Both the position numbers and the translations under genes were made by a program. A stretch of DNA of 64,000 nt from PALSA-911 sp963743035 (lineage in GTDB: Bacteria > Pseudomonadota > Alphaproteobacteria > Acetobacterales > Acetobacteraceae), in NCBI GenBank assembly GCA_963743035.1, contig CAVUOB010000018.1:124001-188000 (forward strand), in the 5' to 3' direction. Below the pieces are notes generated by a model that had not been told where the DNA came from, ran no database searches, and was given only the letters and a program-made list of their open reading frames with translations. Below are positions 17,835-26,804 of this stretch, piece after piece; the stretch's first letter is position 1; every line of letters begins with the position of its first letter.

Positions 17835-18539
17835 ATGCACCGCATCGTGTCCGGAGTGTTGCTCCTCGGCCTGGCTTTGCCGGCCCCGACTTTTCCGGCC
17901 CTGGCGGAGCCGCGTCCGGCGGCGCCGCCGCGCCAGCCCGAGGAGATCGGGTCGTGGATCGTCAATTGCCCCGCCGGGAGCAAGGCCGGCGGGGCGCCCT
18001 GCGAACTGCGCCATCGCGTCTGGGTGGTGGCGCCGGCCGGCGCGCGGCCTTCTGTGGCGCTGGAGGTGCGGCCGCGCCAGGGCGTGCTGGCGCCAGTTGT
18101 GGTTATCCGCGGCGTGACGATACCCGACGCGGCCGGTGCGGTGCTGGCGCTGAGCACCGAGGCGACGCTGCGGTTCGACGCGGAGGCGCCGATCCGGCTG
18201 TCCTGCGAATTCGCCGCGGACAGGATCGCCTGCGCCCCCGCCCGCGCCGATGCCGAGGCTGCCGCGGCGCGGCTGCGCCAGGCCAGGACGGCGGCGATCC
18301 GCCTGCATCTTGCCGCCCCCGGCGGCCTGGCGCTGCCGGTGGCGGACCCGTTCCGCAGCCTGGAACTGGCCGGGACCGCGGAGGCGCTGGGCCGCATCCG
18401 CCCGGAAGCCGCGGCGGATGCGCGATGGGACCTGCGCGACCTGCTGGACTGGCTGGCGCGCCAGTTCGGCTTCGCTGGCGGCCTGGACGAATGCCTCCGC
18501 TGGCTGCTCGGTCAGGCCGCGACGCTGCGCAAGACCTGA
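17835..18539 (+). CDS. IalB-like secreted protein (invasion-associated locus B family)
   Basis: 234 residues from ATG 17835. The N-terminus MHRIVSGVLLLGLALPAP is a Sec signal peptide ending at ALA-EPRPA. The mature part begins with GSWIVNCPAG, a cysteine-containing block, then a beta-rich segment with VVIRGVTIPDAAGAVL and IRLSCEF...ACAPA. That layout (W-x-V-x-C, C-E, LGI-x-P-like strand, C-x-x-x-x-C) is that of IalB-family periplasmic proteins, common in alphaproteobacteria and mostly of unknown role. The C-terminal 60 residues (RWDLRDLLDWLARQFG) look like an added helical tail. Confidence 0.6.
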   Translation: MHRIVSGVLLLGLALPAPTFPALAEPRPAAPPRQPEEIGSWIVNCPAGSKAGGAPCELRHRVWVVAPAGARPSVALEVRPRQGVLAPVVVIRGVTIPDAAGAVLALSTEATLRFDAEAPIRLSCEFAADRIACAPARADAEAAAARLRQARTAAIRLHLAAPGGLALPVADPFRSLELAGTAEALGRIRPEAAADARWDLRDLLDWLARQFGFAGGLDECLRWLLGQAATLRKT

Positions 18540-18545
18540 GCCGGA

Positions 18546-19472
18546 TCAGAACCCGACGCGGTCGCCGCCTTTCAGCTGCAGGATCTCGCGCGCCTCGGCC
18601 GGGGTGGCGATCTCCAGGCTGAGATCCTCCAGGATGCGGCGGATCTTCGTCACCTGGTCGGCGTTCGACTTCGCCAACTGGCCCTTGCCGAGATACAGGC
18701 TGTCTTCCAGTCCGACGCGGACATTGCCGCCGAGGATGCCGGCCATGGTGGTGAACGCCATCTGGTGCCGCCCGGCCGCCAGCACCGACCAGACATACTG
18801 GTCGCCGAACAGCTTGTTGGCGGTCTCGCGCGCGAAATGCAGATTGGCGATATCGGCGCCGATCCCGCCGGTGATGCCGAAGATCGACTGCACGAACAGC
18901 GGCGGCTCGACGATGCCCTTATCGAGGCAATAGGCCAGGTTGTACAGATGCCCGATGTCGTAGCACTCGAACTCGAAGCGGGTGCCGTGGCCCTTGCCGA
19001 GCATCTCCACGATCCCGGCGATGTCCTTGAAGGTGTTGCGGAAGATGAAGTTGGTGGTGCCGTCCAGATAGGGTTTTTCCCAGGCGTGCTTCCATTCCTT
19101 CACCCGCGCGCCGGCGTCGGAGATGTTGAAGTTCATGCTGCCCATGTTCAGGCTGCACATCTCCGGCTTGGCCTGCAGCGGCGCGGCCAGGCGCTCTTCC
19201 AGCGTCATGTTCAGCCCGCCGCCGGTGGTGATGTTCAACACCGCGTCCGTGCTCTGCTTGATGGTGGGCAGGAAGCGCATGAACACCGACGGGTCGGGCG
19301 TCGGTTCGCCGGTCTCGGGGTTGCGCGCGTGCAGATGGATGATGGCCGCCCCCGCCTCGGCCGCGGCGATCGACTCGGCGGCAATCTGCTCGGGCGTGAT
19401 CGGCAGGTAGGGCGACATGCTGGGCGTATGGATCCCGCCGGTGATCGCGCAGCTGATGATGACTTTGGCCAC
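18546..19472 (-). CDS. BKACE / 3-keto-5-aminohexanoate cleavage enzyme family protein (DUF849)
   Basis: 308 residues from GTG 19472, with a strong GGGGGGAG ribosome site. IIHLHARNPETGEP holds the two zinc-ligand histidines, and NITTGGG, CSLNMGSMNF and VGLEDSLYLGKG are family signatures. BKACE enzymes condense a beta-keto acid with acetyl-CoA to give acetoacetate and a new CoA ester. The founding member acts in lysine fermentation, but substrates vary widely, so the keto acid here is unknown. No other lysine-fermentation gene is nearby. Confidence 0.92.
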   Translation of the reverse strand: MAKVIISCAITGGIHTPSMSPYLPITPEQIAAESIAAAEAGAAIIHLHARNPETGEPTPDPSVFMRFLPTIKQSTDAVLNITTGGGLNMTLEERLAAPLQAKPEMCSLNMGSMNFNISDAGARVKEWKHAWEKPYLDGTTNFIFRNTFKDIAGIVEMLGKGHGTRFEFECYDIGHLYNLAYCLDKGIVEPPLFVQSIFGITGGIGADIANLHFARETANKLFGDQYVWSVLAAGRHQMAFTTMAGILGGNVRVGLEDSLYLGKGQLAKSNADQVTKIRRILEDLSLEIATPAEAREILQLKGGDRVGF

Positions 19473-19628
19473 GGGAAACTCCCCCCTTTTCGTCTGAACG
19501 GCGGCAATGTGCACCGCCGCCGCCCGATCCGCCAGTAGGGGCCGCCAGTAGGGACCGGCCGGTGCCAGGACGTTCGCCGGGCCCGGCTGACTCGGGCAAC
19601 GGCTTGGGCTATAAGCGCCGCCGCTGCT

Positions 19629-19705
19629 GTCTCCGTAGCTCAGCCGGATAGAGCACCAGATTCCTAATCTGGGGGCCGTGGGTTCGAATCCCGCCGGGGA
19701 CACCA
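19629..19705 (+). tRNA. tRNA-Arg (anticodon CCT), CCA encoded
   Basis: A full cloverleaf can be drawn. The acceptor arm GTCTCCG pairs with CGGGGAC with one G-T wobble. The D-arm is in GCTCAGCCGGATAGAGC. The anticodon stem CCAGA/TCTGG encloses loop TTCCTAA (anticodon CCT), and the T-arm GTGGGTTCGAATCCCGC is intact. Discriminator A and an encoded CCA end the gene at 19705. It reads AGG codons. No integrase or att duplication was seen beside it. Confidence 0.97.
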
Positions 19706-19930
19706 GCTCTGCCGCTGGCTTCCAACGCCTTTCGGGCATCGGGGCTTCGGCCGGGCTGGCTTCGATCGGAATCGACGGCTGCAATCGTCGGAACGCGCAG
19801 AGTAACCCGACGAGTGTCACCCTCCGGTGGCCATACTCCAACCCCAACAGCCTCCGACAGATCCGTGGCGGTGCACGACCTCCGAGAGTTGGTATAAGCG
19901 CACCGCAACCGCTCCGGCCGCCGAGGACCC

Positions 19931-21553
19931 ATGATTCGCCTTGACAACATCAGTAAGCAGAACGGCGCCCGCCTGGTCTTCATCGAGGCCTCGGCGGCGC
20001 TTCAGAAAGGCGAGAAGATCGGCCTGGTCGGCCCCAACGGCGCTGGCAAGACCACGCTGTTCCGCCTGATCACCGGGCAGGAGGAAGCGGACGAGGGCCA
20101 GATCCTGATCGATCGTGGCGTCAGCATCGGCTTCTTCAGCCAGGACGTGGGGGAGATGGCGGGCCGCAGCGCCGTCGCCGAGGTGATGGAGGGCGCCGGC
20201 GCGGTGAGCGAGGTGGCTGCCGAGCTGGCAAAGCTGGAAGCTGCGATGGCGGACCCGGACCAGGCCGACCAGCTCGATGCCATCATAGAACGCTTCGGCG
20301 ACGTGCAGGCCCGCTTCGAGGAACTGGGCGGCTACGCGCTGGACGGCAAGGCGCGGGAGGTGCTGGACGGCCTGGGCTTCAGCCAGGAGATGATGGATGG
20401 CGATGTCGGCAGGCTGTCCGGCGGCTGGAAGATGCGCGTGGCGCTCGGCCGCATCCTGCTGATGCGCCCCGACGTCATGCTGCTGGACGAGCCGAGCAAC
20501 CACCTCGACCTCGAGAGCCTGATCTGGCTTGAGCAATTCCTGTCCGGCTATGACGGCGCGCTGCTGATGACCTCGCACGACCGGGAATTCATGAATCGCG
20601 TCATCAACAAGGTGATCGAGATCGACGGCGGCGGCCTGACGGAGTTTTCCGGCGACTATGAATTCTACGAGCAGCAGCGCGCGTTGAACGAGAAGCAGCA
20701 GCAGGCGCAGTTCGAGCGTCAGCAGGCGATGCTGGCGAAGGAAATCAACTTCATCGAACGCTTCAAGGCCCGCGCCTCGCATGCAGCACAGGTGCAAAGC
20801 CGGGTGAAGAAGCTGGAGAAGATCGACCGGGTCGAGCCGCCGAAGCGGCGCCAGTCCGTGGCCTTCGATTTTCCCCCGGCGCCGCGCTCCGGAGAGGACG
20901 TGGCGAATTTGCGGGGCGTGCATAAACGCTATGGCAACCGGGTCATCTACCAGGGGCTGGACCTGTTGGTGCGACGGCGGGAACGCTTCTGCGTGCTCGG
21001 CGTGAACGGCGCGGGGAAATCCACGCTGCTGAAGCTGGTGGCCGGCACGACCGAACCGGATGCAGGCTCCGTTACCCTCGGGGGCAGCGTGAAGCTGGGC
21101 TATTTCGCCCAGCACGCCATGGATTTGCTGGATGGCGAACGCACCGTGTTCGAGACGCTGGAGGATGCCTTCCCGCGCGCCGGCCAGGGCTCCCTGCGCA
21201 CGCTGGCGGGTGCCTTCGGCTTCTCCGGCGACGAGGTCGAGAAGCGCTGCCGCGTGCTCTCGGGTGGCGAGAAGGCGCGGCTGGTGATGGCGCTGATGCT
21301 GTACGACCCGCCGAATTTCCTGGTGCTGGACGAACCGACCAACCACCTCGACATGGCGACGAAGGAGCTGCTCATCGCCGCCCTCGCGCAATACGAGGGC
21401 ACAATGCTGTTCGTCTCACACGACCGGCATTTCCTGGCCGCGCTGTCCAACCGGGTGCTGGAGCTGACGCCGGAGGGCATCCACCAGTATGGCGGCGGCT
21501 ACACGGAATACGTCGCGCGGACCGGGCAGGAGGCGCCCGGGCTGCACGCCTGA
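19931..21553 (+). CDS. ABC-F family ATPase (ribosome-associated type)
   Basis: 540 residues with two ABC cassettes and no membrane domain. The first has GPNGAGKTT, LSGGWKMR and LLDEPSNHLDLES. The second has GVNGAGKST, LSGGEKARL and VLDEPTNHLDMAT. Between them lies the charged linker (residues about 250-300, ALNEKQQQAQFERQQAM) that reaches into the ribosome in ABC-F factors. These proteins act on the ribosomal E-site or resolve stalled translation. Which subgroup (EttA, Uup, YbiT or YheS) cannot be settled by eye. Confidence 0.92.
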   Translation: MIRLDNISKQNGARLVFIEASAALQKGEKIGLVGPNGAGKTTLFRLITGQEEADEGQILIDRGVSIGFFSQDVGEMAGRSAVAEVMEGAGAVSEVAAELAKLEAAMADPDQADQLDAIIERFGDVQARFEELGGYALDGKAREVLDGLGFSQEMMDGDVGRLSGGWKMRVALGRILLMRPDVMLLDEPSNHLDLESLIWLEQFLSGYDGALLMTSHDREFMNRVINKVIEIDGGGLTEFSGDYEFYEQQRALNEKQQQAQFERQQAMLAKEINFIERFKARASHAAQVQSRVKKLEKIDRVEPPKRRQSVAFDFPPAPRSGEDVANLRGVHKRYGNRVIYQGLDLLVRRRERFCVLGVNGAGKSTLLKLVAGTTEPDAGSVTLGGSVKLGYFAQHAMDLLDGERTVFETLEDAFPRAGQGSLRTLAGAFGFSGDEVEKRCRVLSGGEKARLVMALMLYDPPNFLVLDEPTNHLDMATKELLIAALAQYEGTMLFVSHDRHFLAALSNRVLELTPEGIHQYGGGYTEYVARTGQEAPGLHA

Positions 21554-21627
21554 GCGAAGGCGGGGCCACGACGCTTCGCCCCTCCAAGCGCCGGCGACTC
21601 AGGGTGCATCCGGCGCGCGGGGGAGGG

Positions 21628-22485
21628 TCAGTGCATGCGGAGCCGGTAGAGCGCCTGGGCTGCCGCATCCAGCAGGAAGCCCAGGAAGCCGATCAGCAGC
21701 ACCACCGCCATCAGTTCCGAATAGGCCATCCGGTCGCGGGTATCGAGGATGAAATAGCCGAGCCCCGAGGACACGCCGAGCATTTCGCACGGCACCAGGA
21801 CGATCCAGAGAATGCCGATGGCGAGCCGCACCCCGGTCAGGACATGGCCGAGCACGCCGGGAAGGATCACATGGCACAGCGTCTCCCAGCGGGTCGCGGC
21901 CAGGCTCCGGGTCAGCTGCAGCCAGCTGCGGTCGAGCTGGCGCACCCCGGCGGCCGTGCTCAGCAGGATCGGCCACACCGCCGCGAAGGTCAGCAGAAAA
22001 TAGATCGGGTTGTCTCCGACGCCGAACAGCATCACCGCGATCGGCATCCAGGACAGCGGGGAGATCATCCGTAGGAACTGGAAGGACGGCGATAGCGCCG
22101 CGTCGAACAGCCGGATGCCGCCGACGGCGAGGCCCAGGGGAACGCCGATCGCGACCGCACAGACCAGTCCTACCAGGATCCGCCGCAGGCTGGCCGCCAC
22201 ATTCGCCCAGAGATCGGCCTGCAACAGCAGGCCGCCGAGGCTGGCCAGGGCGGGTGACGGTGCGAAGGCGCGCGCGAAGCCGGAACTTCCCGCCAGGAAC
22301 GCCGTCGTGGCCCACCACAGGGTGAAGATGATCAGCAGGCCACCGATCCCGAGCAAGGTCCGCTGCCAGCGCGGGCCGGGCCGCGCGGCGGCGAAACGGA
22401 TGGCGCGCCGGCGTGGGCCGCCAGCGGCGCGCGCCGGCGCGGCAAGTGCCCGGTCGGCCGGGAGCGTGGTGGTTTCCGCGTTCAT
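21628..22485 (-). CDS. ABC transporter permease (SsuC/TauC/NrtB type)
   Basis: 285 residues. A hydrophilic N-terminus is followed by about six membrane helices. The cytoplasmic coupling loop is around RSLAATRWETLCHVILPGVLGHVLTG, a variant of the EAA motif found in sulfonate/nitrate-type permeases (BPD_transp_1). Its ATG overlaps the stop of the binding-protein gene by 4 bp. It ends the minus-strand operon. Confidence 0.9.
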   Translation of the reverse strand: MNAETTTLPADRALAAPARAAGGPRRRAIRFAAARPGPRWQRTLLGIGGLLIIFTLWWATTAFLAGSSGFARAFAPSPALASLGGLLLQADLWANVAASLRRILVGLVCAVAIGVPLGLAVGGIRLFDAALSPSFQFLRMISPLSWMPIAVMLFGVGDNPIYFLLTFAAVWPILLSTAAGVRQLDRSWLQLTRSLAATRWETLCHVILPGVLGHVLTGVRLAIGILWIVLVPCEMLGVSSGLGYFILDTRDRMAYSELMAVVLLIGFLGFLLDAAAQALYRLRMH

Positions 22486-23672
22486 GGGCTGATCGTTTCG
22501 GTTCGCTGGAAGGATGCCTCGCCGCCGAAGGCGGCCATGCCGCCGGCATCGGCGATCGCGCGACGCACGAAGCGGTCGTCGACCAGTTCGGACGCGGCCT
22601 TCGCGGGGTCGAGCGTGTCAAGGAACGCCCGGTTGCCCTCGATCACGGTGCCTTTCAGCCGGCGCACCAGTTCCTCGGTGTAGCTCGGATAGGGGAAGGG
22701 CTGGAAGTCGATCCGCCTCTGCTGCCAGCCGGCGTGGCGGATGGCGCCGCTCGCCAGGTAGCCGGCCTGGTCGCCGTCGGGTGGGGCCAGCACCTTGGCG
22801 AGCACCGGCTCGGCGTGCGGGGTATAGCGGTTGGGTCCGTCCTTCGAGAGCAGCCGCGCCGCCTCGCTCCGGTGATCGCGGGTCCATGCCTGCGCCTTGA
22901 CGATCGCGCTCACCACCTTCTGCGACCATTCCGGGCGCTGCGTCAGATCGGCCTCGTGCATCACCACCACGCAGCAGGCGTGATCGCGCCAGACATCGCC
23001 GGTGAAGCGCAGCACCTTGCCGATGCCCAGCAGCTCGGCGGCGGCGTTGAACGGTTCGGCGACGATGTAACCGGCGATCTGCTTGCCGGACAGCGCCACC
23101 GGCATGTCGGACGGCGACATGACCACCAGGCCGACCTCGTTCCTGGCCAGCGCGCCGGCCTTCTTCGTCACCGGCGCCAGCCCGTTCGCCTTCAGCAGCG
23201 CTTGCAGCACGACATTGTGGATCGAGTACCAGAACGGGATCGCCACCGTCCGGCCGCCGAGATCGGCGACACGATCGATCTCGGGCAGAACGGTCAGGGC
23301 GGAGCCGTCGACATGGTTCCACGCGACCACCTTGATCGGCGCCTGGCTGGCGAATCGCGCCCACACCGTCATCGGCGAGAGCAGATGGACGACGTTGACC
23401 TGGCCGGCCATGAACGCCTCGATCACCTGCGCCCAGCTGCGCAGCAGCACCGGCTTCTCCGCCTTGATGCCCTCGTCATCGAAATAGCCGTTGGCATGGG
23501 CGATCAGCAGCGGCGCGGCATCGGTGATCGGCAGGTAGCCGATGCGCACCGGCGCATCCGCCGTCTCGGCGCGCAGCGCCTTCGCCCGCAGCAACGGCGC
23601 CGCGCCGGCCGCGGTGAACAGCGCGGATAGTTTCAGGAAGTCGCGACGGGAGGCGAAGCAGTTCATGCACAT
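22482..23672 (-). CDS. ABC transporter substrate-binding protein (NrtA/CmpA/SsuA-like), Tat signal
   Basis: 396 residues. The signal reads ASRRDFLKLSALFTAAGAAP, a twin-arginine signal, so the protein is folded before export. The mature part begins with VRIGYLPITDAAPLLIAHANGYF, the usual opening of the nitrate/sulfonate/thiamine-precursor binding family. A second ATG two codons in (MNCF) could be the start. It belongs with the ATPase and permease of the same operon. The ligand is unknown; nitrate-like, sulfonate and pyrimidine-precursor binders share this fold. Confidence 0.88.
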   Translation of the reverse strand: MCMNCFASRRDFLKLSALFTAAGAAPLLRAKALRAETADAPVRIGYLPITDAAPLLIAHANGYFDDEGIKAEKPVLLRSWAQVIEAFMAGQVNVVHLLSPMTVWARFASQAPIKVVAWNHVDGSALTVLPEIDRVADLGGRTVAIPFWYSIHNVVLQALLKANGLAPVTKKAGALARNEVGLVVMSPSDMPVALSGKQIAGYIVAEPFNAAAELLGIGKVLRFTGDVWRDHACCVVVMHEADLTQRPEWSQKVVSAIVKAQAWTRDHRSEAARLLSKDGPNRYTPHAEPVLAKVLAPPDGDQAGYLASGAIRHAGWQQRRIDFQPFPYPSYTEELVRRLKGTVIEGNRAFLDTLDPAKAASELVDDRFVRRAIADAGGMAAFGGEASFQRTETISP

Positions 23673-23693
23673 GGCACGGGGAGTTCCGAAGCT

Positions 23694-23758
23694 AGAGCAA
23701 TATCGCTGGGGGTTGCTTCAACCGAGCGACGGAATCGCTCGCTGAAACAAAGACCTAG
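23694..23758. repeat. Dispersed palindromic repeat, family 1, copy 1
   Basis: AGAGCAATATCGCT...GGTTGCTTC...GAGCGA-CGGAA-TCGCTCGCTGAAACAAAGACCTAG, a shortened member of a family also found at 50079-50182 and 56801-56904. The shared tail GCT(A/G)AAACAAAG is nearly invariant. The last CTA supplies the TAG stop codon of the ATPase gene on the minus strand. It lies in the 82-bp gap between the ATPase and binding-protein genes. Confidence 0.75.
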
Positions 23759-24540
23759 TGGCGGATGGCCTTGCGCAGGGCCTGCAGGATTTCGACGCGC
23801 AGCGCGCCGAGCTCGGCGATCAGGTCGTCGCGCGGGCGCGCCAGCCGCACGGGCCACTCGCCGAGCAGCTGCGCCGGCGCGCCGCCCAGCAGCAGCACCC
23901 GGTCCGACAGCAGCAGCGCCTCGTCGATGTCGTGCGTGATCAGCACCGTCGCTGGCCGGCGATCGGCGACCACCTGCAGCAGCAGGTCCTGCATCTGCGC
24001 GCGGGTCACTTCGTCCAGCGCGCCGAACGGCTCGTCCAGCAGCAGCACCTTCGGGTCGCGCGCCAGGCAGCGCGCCAGTGCCGCGCGCTGCGCCATGCCG
24101 CCGGAAAGCTGCGCGGGATGATGGTGGCGGGCGTGATCCAGCCCCACCGCGGCGATCGCCGCGTCGACCCGGGCCTTGCGCTGGCGCGCGTCCATCCGCT
24201 TCTGGTTGCGGAAACCCAGGCCGAAGGCGACGTTCTTCTCCAGCGTCAGCCACGGGAGCAGGCTGGGGTTTTGGAAGGCGATGGCGACTTCGGGGTGCAC
24301 CGCGTCCAGCACGGCGCCATCCACGCTGACCTCGCCGGCGTTCGGCGCTTCCAGCCCCGCGAGCACGCGTAGCAGGCTGGATTTTCCCACGCCGCTGGGG
24401 CCGAGGATGCTGACGATCTCGCCCGGATGCACGTCCAGCGCCAGCCCGGTCAGGACCGCCCGTGCGGCGCCGGGATAGCGCAGGGTGATGTCCTGCGCCC
24501 GCAAGGCGGCAGGGGCCGCCGGCGCGGCCACGATGGTCAC
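23755..24540 (-). CDS. ABC transporter ATP-binding protein (SsuB/TauB/NrtD type)
   Basis: 261 residues from GTG 24540, which overlaps the stop of the upstream flavoenzyme gene (GTGA). Walker A GPSGVGKSS, Q-loop FQNPSLLPWL, signature LSGGMAQR, Walker B VLLLDEPFGALDEVTR and switch ITHDIDEA are complete. The FGALDE sequence is typical of nitrate/sulfonate importers. It energises the permease at 21628. Confidence 0.93.
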   Translation of the reverse strand: MTIVAAPAAPAALRAQDITLRYPGAARAVLTGLALDVHPGEIVSILGPSGVGKSSLLRVLAGLEAPNAGEVSVDGAVLDAVHPEVAIAFQNPSLLPWLTLEKNVAFGLGFRNQKRMDARQRKARVDAAIAAVGLDHARHHHPAQLSGGMAQRAALARCLARDPKVLLLDEPFGALDEVTRAQMQDLLLQVVADRRPATVLITHDIDEALLLSDRVLLLGGAPAQLLGEWPVRLARPRDDLIAELGALRVEILQALRKAIRH

Positions 24541-25697
24541 GCGGCCCGCCCGACGGTCTGGCCCCCGACGGTCTGGCCCCCGATGGTCTGGCCATGGTCC
24601 TTTCCCTGGCTGGCCAGGGCGGCCTTGAGCTGCACCAGGCTGGGTGTCACCACGGGCACGAACGCGGCTTCCCGCCAGCGGCGCGCGAAGCCATCGCCAT
24701 GCGGCGACAGATAGGCGCGCCCGCCGCTGGCCTGCAGTTCCAGCGAAACCGCCTGCGCGGCGGTATCGGCCAGGCCGATCCGCAGTTCGAACAGCCTGGC
24801 CGGCGCCGCGTGGAAACGCTCGGCGCGCAGGCCGTCGTTCAGCTCCCGTTCCTGCGCCGCCAGGGTCGTGCTCAGCTCGGCGATCTCGTCGCGCAAGACG
24901 TGCCGCGACGGGCCGGCATAGCTGCGCGCTTCGGCCAGGGCACGCCGGGCCAGGCCGATGGACATGCCGCATTGCATGCCCAGGAACGCCGGACGTACCT
25001 GGGGCAGCCAGATCGCGGCCTGCGGATGCAGGACCTCTCCAGGGCCGATGCGCACCTGCTCCAGGCGGATTGCCGCCGTGCTGGTTGCGCGCATGGCCAT
25101 CAGGTCCAGGTCCGGGCTGCGCGTCAGCCCGGAATCTCTGTCCGCCAGGCTGGCGACGAAGGCGCCCGGGCCGTTCGCGTGCTGCACCGCGGCGGCGAGA
25201 TGGAAGCCCTGGACGCGCAGATTGGTGACCCAATGCAGGCGGCCGTCCAGGACGTAGCCGTCGCCGTCCCGCTGCGCCGTGACCTGGAGTTCCTCCAGTC
25301 CCGAGAGGAACTTCATCGCGTTGGACAGGCCGGTGGCGCCGGCCACGCGCCCGGTCAGCAGATCGGGCAGCAGGCGCTCGCGCAGCGTCTGGTTGGGGCT
25401 CTGCAGCAGGTATTCGATGAAGGTCCGCTGGCCCCAGAACACGAAGCCCGCGGCCATCGACCGCTCGGAGACCGCGGCGATGGCCTCCACGGCCTGGGTC
25501 ACGTCGCCGCTAGCGCCGCAGGCCACCGACACGCCGCCGCAGGCCACCGGCACGCCGGCATGGAACACGCCGGCCGCGGCCAGCCGCGGGACTATGCTCT
25601 CCGGCCCGGCATCGCCGCGGTTCCCAGCCCCGGTATCCAGGGCATCCGCAGCCTGGTCCAGCCAGTCGGCCAGTCCGGGATCGATTGGCACGGGCAT
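24537..25697 (-). CDS. Acyl-CoA-dehydrogenase-like flavoprotein (SfnB/DszC-like group possible)
   Basis: 386 residues. It has the three-part acyl-CoA dehydrogenase layout: a helical N-domain, a beta-domain around GLSNAMKFLSGLEELQVTAQ and DGYVLDGRLHWVTN, and a helical C-domain with RRALAEARSY and LELQASGGRAYL. A clear catalytic glutamate is not obvious. Its place between an AhpD-like gene and a sulfonate-type importer suggests an organosulfur or related monooxygenase-type role, which is only an inference. The C-terminus ends in three GQT(I/V)G units encoded by a 15-bp DNA repeat. Confidence 0.72.
   Translation of the reverse strand: MPVPIDPGLADWLDQAADALDTGAGNRGDAGPESIVPRLAAAGVFHAGVPVACGGVSVACGASGDVTQAVEAIAAVSERSMAAGFVFWGQRTFIEYLLQSPNQTLRERLLPDLLTGRVAGATGLSNAMKFLSGLEELQVTAQRDGDGYVLDGRLHWVTNLRVQGFHLAAAVQHANGPGAFVASLADRDSGLTRSPDLDLMAMRATSTAAIRLEQVRIGPGEVLHPQAAIWLPQVRPAFLGMQCGMSIGLARRALAEARSYAGPSRHVLRDEIAELSTTLAAQERELNDGLRAERFHAAPARLFELRIGLADTAAQAVSLELQASGGRAYLSPHGDGFARRWREAAFVPVVTPSLVQLKAALASQGKDHGQTIGGQTVGGQTVGRAA
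24551..24595. repeat. 15-bp tandem repeat, three copies, in the 3' end of the flavoprotein gene
   Basis: Unit CGACGGTCTGGCCCC at 24551, 24566 and (diverged) 24581. It encodes repeated GQTVG at the C-terminus of the minus-strand protein and keeps the frame. Confidence 0.85.
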
Positions 25698-25734
25698 CAG
25701 CGCCCTCCTGATCGCATCGAGAGGATCCGGCCGG

Positions 25735-26307
25735 CTATTCGGCCGCGGCGGCGTGCGGCCCGTCCCAGCGAAATGCCTCCAGCTGCGGGTTCAGCGGCGG
25801 CTGGCCGAGGTTGTTGGCGAAATTGCACAGCGTCGCCAGGCTGACCCCCAGCACGACTTCCAATGCGTTGGCGTCGGTGAACCCGGCGGCACGGAAGGCA
25901 TCCAGTTCCCGGTCGGCGACGCGGCCACGGCCCTCGATCACTGCCGTGGTGAAGCTGGCGACGGCGGCAAGCCGCGCATCCGCCACCGGCTGCAAGGCAC
26001 GCAGATTGCCGACCGTCTCGCTGTCCAGGCCGGCCTTCTTCGTGGCGACGGCGGTATGTCCCGCGACGCAGAAGCCGCAGCCATGCGTGGCCGCGGCGGT
26101 GATCTGCACGACCTCCCGCTCCGCCAGGGACAGGCTGGACCGGGCATTGATGCCGGAGACGGTCAGGTAGGTCTCCAGCGCGACCGGCGCATTGGCCAAC
26201 ACGCGCAGCAGGTTGGGGAGGAAACCGTTGCTTTTTTCGGCGGCGGCAAGGGAAGCCTGGGCTTCGGCCGGCGCATCTTCGATCGTTCGGAGCGGCAGAC
26301 GGGACAT
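25735..26307 (-). CDS. AhpD-like / carboxymuconolactone decarboxylase family protein
   Basis: 190 residues. The active-site motif HGCGFCVAGHTAVA (C-x-x-C with a following histidine) marks the AhpD-like peroxidase-related branch of the CMD family. It follows EREVVQITAAAT, the usual preceding helix. The CxxC pair would reduce peroxides or act as a thiol relay. It is the first gene of the minus-strand operon continuing into the flavoprotein and the ABC importer. Confidence 0.88.
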   Translation of the reverse strand: MSRLPLRTIEDAPAEAQASLAAAEKSNGFLPNLLRVLANAPVALETYLTVSGINARSSLSLAEREVVQITAAATHGCGFCVAGHTAVATKKAGLDSETVGNLRALQPVADARLAAVASFTTAVIEGRGRVADRELDAFRAAGFTDANALEVVLGVSLATLCNFANNLGQPPLNPQLEAFRWDGPHAAAAE

Positions 26308-26591
26308 GGGGACCTCGCAAAGTCTGAGAGCCCATAAAGAGGAAGTTATTCCATGAAATGCAAGCGTGCGGGCATAAAAAGAAAAACATACCCGTTATGT
26401 GCAATCTAGGAGAAATTAAAGATCGAATATCCCGAAGTTTCGGGTCGCCCGCCCTCCACCCTCTGCCAGCCGAGGGCGGACCTGGATGCCTCGCCGACGG
26501 ATGCCGATCGGGGCCCCGTCAATTGGTCGATTTCGTCGGAGCTTTTTCGCTCGTTGAGCGGTGCGTGCGCCGTCGACGGGTAGACGACGGC

Positions 26592-26744
26592 TGCGCAGCC
26601 GATCGCCGCGGCCGTGGTCAGGCCCACCACCGCGTGTTTCGCGGCGACGTAGGGAGCCATTCCGGGATCGGCGCGCAGGCCCGCCACGGAGGCGGTGTCC
26701 GCGCGACCAGCGCCTGCACCCGGGCGCTTAGGTGCCGCTGCCAC
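26592..26744 (-). pseudogene. Remnant of a short-chain dehydrogenase (SDR) gene
   Basis: On the minus strand the peptide TASVAGLRADPGMAPYVAAK followed by HAVVGLTTAAA matches the SDR active-site region (serine strand, then Y-x-x-x-K). The N-terminal Rossmann part and the region after the active-site helix are missing or unreadable, and the surrounding frame is not protein-like. It lies in the 497-bp gap between the AhpD-like gene and the Lrp gene; the rest of that gap (26308-26804) shows no other gene. Confidence 0.6.
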
Positions 26745-26804
26745 GGCGTTGCGCCTGTGGCAGCCGACAGAGGCAATGACACCCAGGCCATTGAAGTTGA
26801 GGGG

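Noticed and set aside
19629..19705. tRNA-Arg as an integration site of a genomic island
   Set aside because: No integrase, no partial tRNA copy and no direct repeat of the tRNA 3' end were seen downstream.
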